DNA of 64,000 nucleotides from assembly GCA_024036415.1 (NCBI GenBank), contig JAMWET010001101.1, positions 272,501 through 336,500 on the forward strand, in the 5' to 3' direction. This document shows, piece by piece, positions 49,101 to 55,670 of the stretch; position 1 is the first letter of the stretch, and each line of letters opens with the position of its first letter. The notes beneath the pieces are model-generated. The model made no database searches and had not been told where the DNA came from. It was given only the letters and a program-made list of their open reading frames with translations. A program made the translations under genes and the position numbers. This stretch comes from Prochilodus magdalenae. Lineage: Eukaryota; Chordata; Actinopteri; Characiformes; Prochilodontidae.

Positions 49101-49471
49101 AAGTGAGCTGATACGAGGAGTGTAACAGCATTTATCACCCCAGGACACTGAGAAACACTCGGGGCTATCAGAACACGGTGACTAGCCCTCCCGGTCACCC
49201 TGAAACTGGGCTAACCCTGGTCAATACGTGCTGTTCCGTTTAAGGTGGAACCGAGAGGTTAGAAGAAGAGACTGGGTTCAGCCTGGTCACCCAGTGCAGC
49301 ATTACCGCAGATAGATCAGGTTCACGTTAGGAACTAGACAGGCATGAGCAGACGAGCAGCTACCCACCACTTGTTGGTGCACTCCACCGTCAGCTCGGAG
49401 AAGGACGCCACGAACTGGAACTTTGACGCCCTCTTCCCCACCCGCTGGAGTCTCTTCCACACCGAGGTCAT
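6929..49471 (-). CDS. ehbp1l1: EH domain-binding protein 1-like protein 1, whole gene (32 coding exons traced)
   Basis: The gene runs from ATG at 49471 to TGA at 6931-6929. The exon lengths, all with compatible splice phases, sum to 12,123 nt, or about 4,040 residues. Domain order: NT-C2 (residues ~1-165, opening [20 protein letters not shown]), proline-rich/NPF segments (~235-730), acidic and Ser-rich linker, CP-GFPS repeats (~944-2650), Ser/Glu-rich linker, basic PxPxPR repeats (~2930-3590), calponin-homology domain (~3598-3705), bMERB (~3870-4025) and a C-terminal CILQ CaaX box. This order is that of the EHBP1 family, which couples Rab8/10-positive membranes to actin and endocytic adaptors. 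EHBP1L1 rather than EHBP1 is inferred from the neighbouring KCNK7-like gene and the long central insert. Human EHBP1L1 is, as I recall, about 1,500 residues, so this form is much larger. The middle exons are mostly frame-neutral and may be alternatively spliced. Confidence 0.9.
7609..7723 (-). CDS. ehbp1l1: ehbp1l1 exon 31 (bMERB domain)
   Basis: 115 nt, phase 1 to 2. [20 protein letters not shown], then [18 protein letters not shown]: last bMERB helix. This domain binds Rab8/Rab10/Rab13-type GTPases in the family. Acceptor TTTGCAG, donor GTGAAT. Confidence 0.95.
7724..9025. other. ehbp1l1 intron 30 (nothing recognised)
   Basis: AT-rich intron between exons 31 and 30. Short open frames on both strands show no domain, and I see no repeat family here. 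Confidence 0.5.
9026..9099 (-). CDS. ehbp1l1: ehbp1l1 exon 30 (bMERB domain)
   Basis: 74 nt, phase 2 to 1. [20 protein letters not shown], then MAVE: third bMERB helix segment, matching the EHBP1 pattern DLERRYELLNRELR. Acceptor CTAACAG, donor GTAAGA. Confidence 0.95.
9340..9725 (+). pseudogene. Tc1/mariner-like transposase remnant in ehbp1l1 intron
   Basis: The plus strand, across shifting frames, shows [15 protein letters not shown] (a helix-turn-helix-type stretch), then [14 protein letters not shown] after VFSDE, the first acidic catalytic block of Tc1-type DDE transposases. [19 protein letters not shown], a typical C-terminal segment, follows. The part between, with the other catalytic acids, is missing, so it is truncated and dead. 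It lies within the intron between bMERB exons 29 and 30, opposite to the host gene. Confidence 0.7.
10180..10279 (-). CDS. ehbp1l1: ehbp1l1 exon 29 (bMERB domain)
   Basis: 100 nt, phase 1 to 2. [20 protein letters not shown] is the conserved second bMERB segment. The exon ends TTA-CT before GTGAGA. Read through, the frame meets TGA at the donor, but splicing to exon 30 restores Leu and the family sequence. Confidence 0.95.
10480..10591 (-). CDS. ehbp1l1: ehbp1l1 exon 28 (bMERB domain)
   Basis: 112 nt, phase 0 to 1. [19 protein letters not shown], then [17 protein letters not shown], matches the start of the bivalent Mical/EHBP Rab-binding (bMERB, DUF3585) helices. EHBP1 has SQYVVGELAALE at this place. 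Confidence 0.95.
11191..11237 (-). CDS. ehbp1l1: ehbp1l1 exon 27 (predicted short exon)
   Basis: 47 nt, phase 1 to 0, encoding [15 protein letters not shown], just ahead of the bMERB core. Acceptor TTTTTAG, donor GTCAGT. A (CA)n microsatellite lies immediately beside the acceptor. Confidence 0.65.
11244..11308. repeat. (CA)n microsatellite
   Basis: About 30 CA dinucleotides with a few interruptions at the left. It lies within 10 nt of the exon 27 acceptor, on the other strand from ehbp1l1 (GT run in the transcript). Confidence 0.95.
11769..11820 (-). CDS. ehbp1l1: ehbp1l1 exon 26 (predicted short exon)
   Basis: 52 nt, phase 0 to 1, encoding [17 protein letters not shown]. Acceptor CACACAG, donor GTAAGC. 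It is needed, together with exon 27, to carry the frame from the CH linker into the bMERB exons. No homology of its own. Confidence 0.65.
11821..13128. other. ehbp1l1 intron 25 (nothing recognised)
   Basis: AT-rich intron with homopolymer tracts (for example poly-A near 12680-12710). No gene or repeat family recognised. Confidence 0.5.
13129..13674 (-). CDS. ehbp1l1: ehbp1l1 exon 25 (end of CH domain and linker)
   Basis: 546 nt, phase 0-0. [20 protein letters not shown], then [20 protein letters not shown] completes the CH domain. A charged linker follows, with [20 protein letters not shown] and [20 protein letters not shown]. Acceptor CTCTTAG, donor GTAGTG. Confidence 0.93.
13818..13866 (-). 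CDS. ehbp1l1: ehbp1l1 exon 24 (CH domain)
   Basis: 49 nt encoding [17 protein letters not shown] (the first Val codon is shared with exon 23), the CH-domain segment matching the EHBP1 pattern DYKSL-x-P-x-DIK-x-NNKK. Acceptor ATCTAG, donor GTGATC. Confidence 0.95.
13963..14117 (-). CDS. ehbp1l1: ehbp1l1 exon 23 (calponin-homology domain)
   Basis: 155 nt, phase 0 to 2. Encodes [20 protein letters not shown], then [20 protein letters not shown]: the first half of a type-2-like CH domain, with the conserved N-F-x-x-S-W-x-x-G-x-A-x-C core. This is the most diagnostic exon of the EHBP1 family in the window. Confidence 0.97.
14222..14465 (-). CDS. ehbp1l1: ehbp1l1 exon 22 (last basic repeats)
   Basis: 244 nt, phase 2 to 0. 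Carries a further copy of the basic repeat, [19 protein letters not shown], and a decayed one, [17 protein letters not shown]. It links the repeat region to the CH domain. Acceptor TTTCTTAG, donor GTACGT. Confidence 0.85.
14743..16503 (-). CDS. ehbp1l1: ehbp1l1 exon 21: basic PxPxPR repeat exon
   Basis: 1,761 nt, phase 2-2, 587 residues. A repeated motif in an acidic, disordered background reads [48 protein letters not shown] and [14 protein letters not shown]; looser copies are [13 protein letters not shown] and [12 protein letters not shown]. The motif joins a PxPxPR core, which resembles CIN85/CD2AP SH3 ligands, to a basic K-K-R-L-S phosphosite-like stretch. Acceptor TTCTTAAG, donor GTGAGTT. 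Confidence 0.88.
16910..17413 (-). CDS. ehbp1l1: ehbp1l1 exon 20
   Basis: 504 nt, phase 2-2, 168 residues rich in Glu, Pro and Ser: [20 protein letters not shown], then [15 protein letters not shown] and [20 protein letters not shown]. Acceptor TTTCTTAG, donor GTGAGTG. No known domain; the conserved-looking aromatic patches may be binding motifs. Confidence 0.82.
17414..18229. other. ehbp1l1 intron 19 with a small dispersed repeat
   Basis: No coding sequence seen. 17861-17910 contains a segment (CATTTAAGGTGGAATGAAAA) that recurs in similar form at about 54355-54380, suggesting a dispersed repeat. Confidence 0.4.
18230..18496 (-). CDS. ehbp1l1: ehbp1l1 exon 19
   Basis: 267 nt, phase 2-2. Acidic linker: [17 protein letters not shown], then [18 protein letters not shown]. 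Donor GTAAGC. The acceptor is uncertain: GGATAG (used here) or CATTAG nine nt further in (exon start 18487); both keep frame. Confidence 0.75.
19119..19167 (-). CDS. ehbp1l1: ehbp1l1 exon 18
   Basis: 49 nt, phase 1 to 2, encoding [17 protein letters not shown]. Found by matching phase between exons 17 and 19; acceptor TTTAAAG, donor GTGAGTA. A small charged linker. Confidence 0.7.
19254..21991 (-). CDS. ehbp1l1: ehbp1l1 exon 17: giant CP-GFPS repeat exon
   Basis: 2,738 nt without a stop, phase 2 to 1, residues ~1740-2652. About 16 repeat copies alternate between an A type ([33 protein letters not shown]) and a B type ([30 protein letters not shown]). Each B unit is followed 10-20 residues later by a Trp motif such as [23 protein letters not shown] or WPILWEKP. 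A plus B plus Trp motif makes a super-unit of roughly 95-110 residues. Acceptor CCTTCAG, donor GTAAGC. Function unknown; it may be a repeated short linear binding motif. Confidence 0.88.
22391..22441 (-). CDS. ehbp1l1: Possible 51-nt cassette exon of ehbp1l1
   Basis: An open 51-nt segment between ACTGCAG and GTGAGTTG that would keep phase 2-2 and add [15 protein letters not shown] between exons 16 and 17. The donor is strong, but the acceptor lacks a good pyrimidine tract. It is not in the main model. Confidence 0.35.
22563..24950 (-). CDS. ehbp1l1: ehbp1l1 exon 16: giant CP-GFPS repeat exon
   Basis: 2,388 nt without a stop, phase 2-2, residues ~944-1740. Holds about 11 copies of a 20-residue unit with core C-P-x-x-[AS]-x-x-x-G-F-P-S, for example [34 protein letters not shown] and [18 protein letters not shown], spaced by 20-80 polar residues. 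Some copies are followed by a Trp motif ([24 protein letters not shown]). Acceptor CCCTTAG, donor GTAAGTT. No known domain is recognised. Copies are diverged at the DNA level, so expansion is not recent. The frame-neutral length means the exon could be skipped as a cassette. Confidence 0.88.
25126..25509 (-). CDS. ehbp1l1: ehbp1l1 exon 15
   Basis: 384 nt, phase 2-2. Opens with [11 protein letters not shown], the same pattern as the start of exon 16 ([11 protein letters not shown]), so the two exons probably share origin. The remainder is acidic and Ser/Thr-rich. Acceptor CTTCCAG, donor GTAAGTG. Confidence 0.8.
25510..26545. other. ehbp1l1 intron 14 (nothing recognised)
   Basis: About 1 kb between exons 15 and 14 with no open frame, splice-bounded segment or repeat that I can identify. 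Confidence 0.5.
26546..26744 (-). CDS. ehbp1l1: ehbp1l1 exon 14
   Basis: 199 nt, phase 1 to 2. Polar and charged: [20 protein letters not shown], then [18 protein letters not shown], ending IVRLTPG. Acceptor TGTAAAG, donor GTGAGT. It sets phase 2, which is then kept by the repeat exons. Confidence 0.75.
27191..27250 (-). CDS. ehbp1l1: ehbp1l1 exon 13
   Basis: 60 nt, phase 1-1, encoding [19 protein letters not shown]. Strong acceptor (poly-T then CAG) and donor GTAAGA. No domain recognised; a short acidic linker. Confidence 0.75.
27470..27911. mobile_element. Possible DNA-transposon fragment in ehbp1l1 intron
   Basis: The right end, TTTTGCATACAACTGTAT (27894-27911), is the inverse of ATACAGTTGTATGCAAA at about 55671-55690, the end of another element in this window. 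That shared terminus is the evidence; the left limit is a guess. Confidence 0.35.
28314..28322 (-). CDS. ehbp1l1: Possible 9-nt microexon of ehbp1l1
   Basis: GGTGTTCAG sits between a CCTCTGCAG acceptor, the only AG in about 85 nt, and a GTAAAGTC donor. It keeps phase 1-1 and would add Gly-Cys-Ser. It is not counted in the 12,123-nt model. Chance occurrence is possible. Confidence 0.3.
28480..28725 (-). CDS. ehbp1l1: ehbp1l1 exon 12 (proline-rich)
   Basis: 246 nt, phase 1-1. Encodes [20 protein letters not shown] and then a proline run around [15 protein letters not shown]. Acceptor GTCATAG, donor GTACAC. Confidence 0.75.
28726..30436. other. ehbp1l1 intron 11, with dispersed repeat-like sequence
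   Basis: No exon is supported. 29571-29640 has a repeat-like motif (CCAGAATGTAAC appears twice within 60 nt). A plus-strand open frame near 29702-29928 has an acceptor-like CTGTTTTGCAG but no recognisable product. Confidence 0.4.
30437..31021 (-). CDS. ehbp1l1: ehbp1l1 exon 11 (large proline-rich exon)
   Basis: 585 nt, phase 1-1, about 195 residues with dense Pro/Ser: [41 protein letters not shown]. Acceptor CATGTTAG after a pyrimidine tract, donor GTACCG. Likely an SH3-binding disordered region; mammalian EHBP1L1 binds the Bin1 SH3 domain through proline-rich sequence, so a similar role is inferred. Confidence 0.78.
31170..31990. repeat. Degenerate tandem repeat, about 85-90-nt unit
   Basis: A motif of the form TTAGCTGC-x-ATTATTAGCATTTC, then a GGGGT-x-x-TACAC stretch, recurs at about 31200, 31690, 31770 and 31855, with decayed copies between. 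It fills most of the intron between exons 11 and 10. The copies are strongly diverged. Confidence 0.5.
32185..32406 (-). CDS. ehbp1l1: ehbp1l1 exon 10 (proline-rich, NPF motif)
   Basis: 222 nt, phase 1-1. Includes [13 protein letters not shown] (NPF, EH-domain ligand) and [14 protein letters not shown]. Acceptor GGTCTCAG, donor GTAATTT. Confidence 0.8.
32956..33156 (-). CDS. ehbp1l1: ehbp1l1 exon 9 (Ser-rich linker)
   Basis: 201 nt, phase 1-1, opening [14 protein letters not shown]; Ser-rich and probably disordered. It ends DIAQTG. The 3' pattern (a short polar run ending TG or AG, then GTAATG) is shared with exons 10 and 11 (ATETG and DSQTG), suggesting that these exons arose by duplication. 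Confidence 0.78.
34082..34312 (-). CDS. ehbp1l1: ehbp1l1 exon 8 (proline-rich, NPF motif)
   Basis: 231 nt, phase 1-1. Proline-rich, with [16 protein letters not shown]: an NPF tripeptide of the kind bound by EH domains, within an SH3-type proline run. Acceptor ATCGTTCAG, donor GTACAT. Confidence 0.8.
34313..36096. other. ehbp1l1 intron 7
   Basis: About 1.8 kb with an AT-dinucleotide-rich tract at about 34875-34922. No gene is recognised; the open frame at 35084-35296 is Cys-rich by chance and lacks splice or homology support. Confidence 0.45.
36097..36171 (-). CDS. ehbp1l1: ehbp1l1 exon 7 (predicted linker exon)
   Basis: 75 nt, symmetric phase 1-1, encoding [15 protein letters not shown] and more. 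Predicted from a GGTCAG acceptor, a GTAGCT donor and an open frame. It has no homology that I recognise, and may be a skipped exon in some transcripts. Confidence 0.6.
36599..36735 (-). CDS. ehbp1l1: ehbp1l1 exon 6 (post-C2 linker)
   Basis: 137 nt encoding [20 protein letters not shown] then [11 protein letters not shown], identical in pattern to the segment after the EHBP1 C2 domain ([13 protein letters not shown]). Acceptor CTGTAG, donor GTAACT, phase 2 to 1. All following proline-rich exons are phase 1 to 1. Confidence 0.95.
37886..38064 (-). CDS. ehbp1l1: ehbp1l1 exon 5 (end of NT-C2)
   Basis: 179 nt, residues ~105-164. Contains [33 protein letters not shown] and [14 protein letters not shown], the last strands of the NT-C2 domain. 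This domain is thought to bind phosphoinositide membranes. Phase 0 to 2. Confidence 0.95.
39066..39119 (-). CDS. ehbp1l1: ehbp1l1 exon 4 (NT-C2)
   Basis: 54 nt encoding [18 protein letters not shown], matching the EHBP1 segment DP-x-A-x-EFEDK-x-WTF-x-IEN. Acceptor CTGTAG, donor GTAAG, phase 0 to 0. Confidence 0.95.
39466..39561 (-). CDS. ehbp1l1: ehbp1l1 exon 3 (NT-C2)
   Basis: 96 nt, 32 codons. Includes [16 protein letters not shown], then [13 protein letters not shown], diagnostic of the EHBP1 family C2 domain. Flanked by TTTTCAG and GTGCTG. Confidence 0.95.
39957..40101. repeat. Compound (TA)n-(TG)n microsatellite
   Basis: Several alternating TA and TG blocks, then an uninterrupted TA run of about 37 units (40027-40100). 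Perfectly self-complementary, so able to form a hairpin. Located in ehbp1l1 intron 2. Long Tyr-Ile open frames across it are artefacts. Confidence 0.95.
40479..40536 (-). CDS. ehbp1l1: ehbp1l1 exon 2 (NT-C2)
   Basis: 58 nt encoding [19 protein letters not shown], the conserved basic strand of the NT-C2 domain (EHBP1 has QPDKL then [10 protein letters not shown]). Acceptor TCTGCAG, donor GTCAGG, phase 2 to 0. Confidence 0.95.
40537..49367. other. ehbp1l1: ehbp1l1 intron 1 (8.8 kb)
   Basis: Long first intron. It contains a probable dispersed repeat at about 42955-43130, a degenerate AAAC/AAAT tetranucleotide tract at about 46500-46575 and a (GT)n tract at about 47447-47468. No second gene is supported: the open frames at 43394-43771 and 45972-46202 have no recognisable features. 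First introns of this kind often hold enhancers, but none can be identified from sequence alone. Confidence 0.5.
42955..43130 (+). repeat. Probable interspersed repeat
   Basis: Begins with a doubled AAGTCAAAGTCAAAGTGAAC followed by TTTGTCATTCAG, then a GTGCAAACAC- and GAGACATA-rich tail. I recognise this arrangement as common in teleost genomes, but cannot name the family. Confidence 0.35.
49368..49471 (-). CDS. ehbp1l1: ehbp1l1 exon 1 (start codon, NT-C2 start)
   Basis: Encodes residues 1-34, [20 protein letters not shown] then [14 protein letters not shown], nearly identical to the EHBP1 N terminus. The start is chosen by this match and by a purine at -3 (CAGCCATGA). The donor TG|GTGGGT leaves phase 2, completed by a G in exon 2 to give Trp. 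Intron 1 is 8.8 kb. Confidence 0.95.
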
Positions 49472-49640
49472 GGCTGAACTTCGGTGTCCCTCAAAAATGT
49501 GCGCTAAACCGCGAAAAAGGCCACATGGTTTGTCTGTGGGTGAGACTCGATCTGCTCCGTCAGTTTCCCCCTCCGCTGTGCTGCGCTCACATGGCGCGAG
49601 CGTGCAGGCGTGAGCGCGCGCAGCTCCTCAATCACCATCC
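49460..49640 (-). promoter_or_regulatory. ehbp1l1: CpG-rich promoter region of ehbp1l1
   Basis: Around the start codon and upstream of it, CpG is dense (for example GGCGCGAGCGTGCAGGCG and GAGCGCGCGC), in contrast with the AT-rich surroundings. This fits a CpG-island-type promoter. No TATA box is obvious. Confidence 0.5.
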
Positions 49641-50427
49641 AGCTTTAGATTCACATCAGGGACAACACAGAAAGCCCTGAAATACGAGCCCAGGCTGGAT
49701 ATTCAGGCGTTTACTGAGCTATAAATAACCTGAAGTAAAACTGGCCTTCACAAGAACATCCACAGGGCAGAATAAATCCCTCCTTCGCTGAACTGTAAAA
49801 TGAAATTAAACCTAATAGGGTGTGGTATTTAAACGCAATAGACATAATTAACATGGTGAAATCAGGCAACTTTATTTCATAAAGATTCACTATTTCATGC
49901 TGAAAACACCTTAAAGATTTCTATTTTAACTTAACACTAACAATAATAATGTAATTTAATAATGCAACTTCAGCTAGCATCACTTTATGAATTTGTGTTA
50001 GCATTATGCTAACTGTTGCATCTGGTTTCCCACATTGGGTCTAATATTACACATCTACACAGAGACATTTGAGCTTGCAAACCATTAAAGTAACATTATT
50101 TACTTTGTATGCTGCCACATTCTTTAGTAAATATCTTAATTTAAAGTCAAAATCAACTATATTAATAGCAGAGCCTGCTAGCCTATGAGCTACCTTGTTG
50201 TTATTATTAAAAAAGTAAGTTTAAACCAAACCAAGTTATTTTGGGGGTTTTGTTTACACGGCTGAATAGTCCCCTCCGCTGGATAATGCAACCCAATACC
50301 ATGTTGAATTAACCCTAACAGGCCCAAATGGATCCATATGAACACTGTCATTTAACACTGGGGATTATTTTGCTGTGTCTTTGTTATGTGAGCACAAATA
50401 TGAGTACAGTTTTGACAAGAGAATAAT

Positions 50428-51020
50428 ACAAGCCCAATTCCAAAAGAGTAGTGCTGTGTAAATTGTAAATAAATGTAAATTAAAACAGAATGCAATGATT
50501 TGCATATCTCATATAACCATATTTTATTTACTATAGAACATACAACACATATCAGATGAGACACTTTACCATATTTTGAAAATTATTACCTCTTTTAAAG
50601 CTTAGATGGTAGCAACACATCTCAAAAACATTGGAAAAAGGGAAACATAAGGCTGGAAAAGTGTTACTAATAAAAAAAAATTGCAACTAAGTCACATGAC
50701 TAAAGATTGTAGAGAAATATACCTAAAATTGCAAGGACTTTGGATAACCCACCATCTACAGTACATAATATTGTCAAAAGATTCAGAGAACCTAGGTGCA
50801 AGGGAAAATGCCAAAGGTGAATACTGGATTTTCAGCTCTTAGCTGCCACTACATTAAAAACAAGCAGTTTGCTGTGCAATCCACAAATGCAAGTTAAAGA
50901 TGCAGCATGCAAAGAAGTCATATGTCAACATGATCCAAAATTTGCTAAACTACTTACATACATTACAACAGCATGGATTCGCAGAAGAGGAGTCCAGGTG
51001 TCCAGGACTGTGGGGCAGCT
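50428..51020 (+). mobile_element. Truncated Tc1/mariner-like element
   Basis: The left end (AGCCCAATTCCAAAAGAGTA, then AACAGAATGCAATGATTTGC) resembles the inverted terminal repeat of a very common teleost Tc1-type element. A following segment, ACTTTGGATAACCCACCATC then AATATTGTCAAAAGATTCAG, corresponds to its helix-turn-helix coding region. A later piece around 50965-51005 resembles a downstream transposase part. Internal deletions make it non-coding. The family match is from memory. Confidence 0.6.
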
Positions 51021-52079
51021 ACATTCTAATCCTACAGCTACATACATTTTGGCCGCATTCCAAGTTTTTCGAAATTGTAGTTCTAAATTGTGGGCCAATT
51101 TGTAGTTGCTTAGTTGCTGGAGTTGGTGTCTTAGGCCAGTGCTTCCAAGTCCTAATCCTAAAGTTCACCTGATCCATCATATTTGACTTCCGCACTTTAA
51201 ATAACCACAACACTTACTTCCGGAGTTTCTGTCTGTTACTGTTTAGTTTAGTAGTTTTGAATAATATCTTAAAAAGATTAAACACTGAAGGATACACAAT
51301 CATGAAGGGCTTGTACTTTATCTGATTAGTTTTGTCAAGTGTACTAGACCAGGAAAAACACAGTACAGAGAAGTGTGCAGGGAGATTTCAGGATTGTGAA
51401 ACAACATTCAGTTACAAAATAAACTGACACAATTCTACAGGCATTTATTTATAACATGTCATGGTTTAAAATTAAGTGAGAATTAAGTCTTAAGTAAGAA
51501 TTAATTCTCTTTCACCTTTTAGTAATATTAATATTAGATGCTAATAATAAGCAGAGGCCAATAATGCACTTCAAGTAGTGGTTAAACCAGCTTTAGAGAA
51601 TCTTTTATTAACTGATGTTTTTGAATGACATTGTACCGTTGACCTTGCTTCTGATGCATGAGTGGACCAAAAGGAATCTATGAGGAATTTCTTAGATCTC
51701 CAGATAGAATAACTAGCATTATTAACATGCTTTAACGGTGTGGTTACACATTGTTATATCAAGCAAAGCATGTGTCCTTTCCATGTAAGATTCCAAACTG
51801 CAAATAAAATGGCACATGGTATTTTCTTTCTCCGTGCTGAATTATACTTAGGTATGTATTTGTAGATAAAATAAATAATTAAAGACAAAAACAACATAAA
51901 GTGTCTTAGGAAGCCACCAGAACAGCTTAGGCATGTCTGGAACTGTACCGGGGAGACGGCACATCATTTTTCCAAAAGTGATTCCCCTTAGGTGTTTCTG
52001 GTGGTGGTTTTGGAGAACACACTTTCCTACATATCAGTCCAAATTCTTCCACAGGAGTTCAGTTGAGCTCTGTAGACAG

Positions 52080-52730
52080 TGTAGGCTATAACAGATGATT
52101 CACTTAATGTGCACACTCATCATACCGTTCAGTGACACATGTGCCTTGTGGAGGGGTGAGAGGTTGCTCCCATAGAAATGTTTCATCACAGGACATAGGG
52201 AAACACATTGTATTGGTTTACATGGGCCATTCTAAGGGATTCTCTAACTTCAGATTTTTTGCGTGATAGCCTGGGTGCCTGTGGTCACATGATTTGTTGA
52301 TTTTGTTGGTAAAATAAATGAACACATCCTCTATAAAGAACACACATTTAAACACAGAATTCCTGTTAATTTGGTGACGCATGACACCAAACTGTTTATC
52401 TTGGCGATGTCCACCCTGCCTCCACACTGATTCGTTGGTCGTCTCCATCAAAACAAAAGTAGGACTCATCACTGAAGATGGCCCATTGCCATACTGAGTC
52501 ACTCCATGACAGTCTGGTAACACACCATTGCAGTCTTTGGTGACACTGATGTGGTGTTAAGGGCTGTCATCATAAGGGTCTGTGTTCATGTAGTCCTGCA
52601 TCGTGCAACCGTATGCCAATGGTGCTGGTACTAACAGGATGAGTCATGGAGGGCATCCCTGCTTGCTGATAGTGCTTGCAATAGTGGCTGTAGGGTCAGT
52701 CAGTGCAGCAATAAAGCCACTAGGTTTCAT
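52080..52730 (-). pseudogene. Degenerate Tc1/mariner-like transposase
   Basis: On the minus strand, with frame changes, one can read HGVTQYGNGP, a stretch equivalent to F-S-D-E-S, FCFDGDD-like residues and a V-W/V-E-A-G-W pattern, as in the first catalytic block of Tc1-type transposases. Several stops and shifts interrupt it. The longest open piece lies at 52218-52523. A dead copy. Confidence 0.5.
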
Positions 52731-53533
52731 TCATGTCGGTTGATTCTTTCTGGGAGCAACTATTCTTTTAATGATGAGTGTATTATTTTTCTTATCTTTC
52801 TCTCTTGGATTCCTAGTTCGACTTAAAATCTGTGAATGTAACCCCCACCCCAACCCAGAGCTCGAAGGTGGAATATGAAGCAGTGGGAAGCAGCTGGATG
52901 TGCATGGAAACAATGAGAGGGGAATTAGAGGGACTGAATGGGTTTGGGTGGCTCAGTAAAGTGGCACTGTTCTATAGTGTTTGTGTCAGCACTATTTATG
53001 GTTATAAGGAAATGGCCTGGAAGCAGTCAGTTCCTATATAAAGTCACCATGAATATTACTGAGGGGTTGACTATTGCAGTGCAACAGCTACCATACTGGT
53101 GTGCTGTGCTTTTCAGATTCTTATTTTTATAAACAAGGTCTGTAGACCACACACCACATCATACTGAGACCTCAGACTGCTTCTCCTAATGAGCCGTCTT
53201 CTGCTAAACAAACAAGCAGCAGTCTGAATGCATTAAAACTAACACCACATGTATAAAATCATCTACACCAAGAGGTCACAGATTCCATCTCGGCCTATTT
53301 ATTTACTTGATGAGCTAAATTAAGATAGGATTCCAGGCATGCTTTAAATGGGTCAAATGATGGCACATCTGCTCTTGGTCGGAAATTATAGTCCAGTGCC
53401 AGAAAAAAAGAATCAAAAATGTTTCCATGTTATGAATATAGATATATTTAGCTTTTATTTGACCTTTAACCTCTTTAAAAGTGTTGTAAAGGCTCAAAGT
53501 GGGTAAGTCCCCTTAGCCGAAAAAAAAACAATG

Positions 53534-53577
53534 TGGGAGAGAGAGAAAGAGAGAGAGAGAGCGAGAGAGGGGGAGAT
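53534..53577. repeat. (GA)n-rich microsatellite
   Basis: AGAGAGAAAGAGAGAGAGAG and continuing purine dinucleotides; intergenic. Confidence 0.85.
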
Positions 53578-55670
53578 GGTGATGATGATAATGAAGTATC
53601 TAGAGGTCATGCTGAAGTGAAAGATTCCTTTTCAGCAGTCAGTGTCCTGTGGGTTGAAATTGTGTGGATTTCCCAGCACTTCCTGTTTTTCTTACCTAAG
53701 TACCAGCAGCAGGAAATACGCTAACAGGAGACACTCCTCACTTGACCAGTACTGACGAAAGTCCCAAACTCAAAACACCTCCCTTAGTTCAATGTAAGAT
53801 TTTTACTGCTCTCTAGTTCACCATAAAGGCAGAACATCAGGTTCATCTAAGTTATACTCGATGAAAGGGCAGAAAGAGACAGACTGTATTATAGTAATAA
53901 ATAGTATTGCTTGTATATCATATCATGACTGGGATCTTACATTGTGGCTACCATTTTAAAGGTGCCATAGAATGGACAACTGTGTTTGCACTGACACGGT
54001 GAATAAGGAGTGTTCAGTAAATGGAACTGACATACTGGGAACTTCACACTGTTCCTCCTTCAAATACAAATCCTGCATTTGTAAAAGAGTACAGCAATAT
54101 GGACAATTTCAAAAATCCTAGACTGCAGCATTACAACGCAATTAATACATATGAAAAAAAAAACAGCAATGAATATGGGGAACTATGTGGAGAAATATAG
54201 CTGTAGGAATGAATGCCACCGAACCATAAGAAGGGATGGTTGATGTTTACCTGTAAATAAGCCTGAAGTTCTTCCTATTCCTCAGCCTCCTAAGGGAATG
54301 CTGCATTCATCCTTAAATGCAACAACATGGTCAGGTACTGGAATGTAACTGCAGCACAATTTAAGGTGGAATGAAAAAATTCAAAAAAGTTTAATCTAGC
54401 CCTTTTAATAAAGTTTGGACAACTTTAATTAAGAGATGGTAGATAGCTCTGCACATTTCACTCTGGACAGTTTCTCAAACCTTAGACAGTATAGAGCAGC
54501 TACACACAATGTAACAGTACTTTACAACCCCAATGCCAATCTGTAAGTACTTGGATGGAAACATTAGCATAATAATGTAAGGAACATTTTTAGCCCCTCT
54601 TTGCTTTTACTATACTGTATTGAATCAAACATTCAAAGGCAAAATGTGTGATTCATAACACTCATGACAGACATTGACAGACAGAGCAGCGACAAAAACA
54701 AACCATACCTACAATACTTTAAAAAAAAACAGTTAGATCTTTTTACAAGTTTAAACATCACGACTGATTATTTATGGATTATAAGCTTGACAAAGTTTTT
54801 AACAGGTTCTCTAAAATAATGGTAAACCAGCTATAAAGTAAATCTACGAGTTCTGCATATACAGAGTGAAGAAGTGCAAGGGTAAAAATTATTCTCACTG
54901 CTATATCACAGCTGCTCAGTTTGAAACCAAAAGTGGCATTTCTAGCAGAACGAACCCTGAAACATCCAAAATCTCTCAAAAACTCTCTTAAAAGTGAATA
55001 AAAGGTTGTACTGGTCTGTGTCTAGCAATGGAAAAGTACTCCTAGCATTGGAGTGCTGTTGCTCCATCCCAACAGATCCGAGCTGGTGTTTAGGCTGCCT
55101 CGATAAATATAGACATGCATTACAGTGCCACCTGCTACCAGTCTGTCAAAATGTCAGGAGGCTGTTGATGGTGCAGAACTAATAAGTAAACTGGTAACAA
55201 GGTCACCCATATCCACAGTATGACGAGCTATTCAACATGATGTGAACATTATATGGACTAATTTTTGCATAACATGAACAGCTGTTTGTATTCAGCGTAC
55301 AAAGTGTAAACAAGCTGGGGAAACCCCTTCAGGGCATTAGGACGTAGGAGAGATGCTTCTTCCGGTCAAGGACTTTCCCTCGAGACCCACACTCACAGGA
55401 TCATGAGACCAGTTATATCTCAGCTATCAAACACCTGGGACTGATCCCAAAGTGTTCTTCAAGTGAGGCAGGCCAGACAGAGAGCATAATGATACTTACA
55501 AGTGAGACACTGAGGAAGAATTCAAATGATTCACTTTATTTATATCTAGAGGTCTCGTTCTAACTCCTACTGTGTGGTTTACAAAGACAGTTTCTCTTTC
55601 CAACATAAATGCAGAATCCACACTGGCTGTTCCGTGCAGACGAATCATTCTGATGTTAAAACAAAGCCTC

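Noticed and set aside
48844..49131. Minus-strand open frame in intron 1 near exon 1, as a possible extra or alternative first exon
   Set aside because: No donor in a usable phase with a match to the EHBP1 N terminus; the true start at 49471 is supported by homology.
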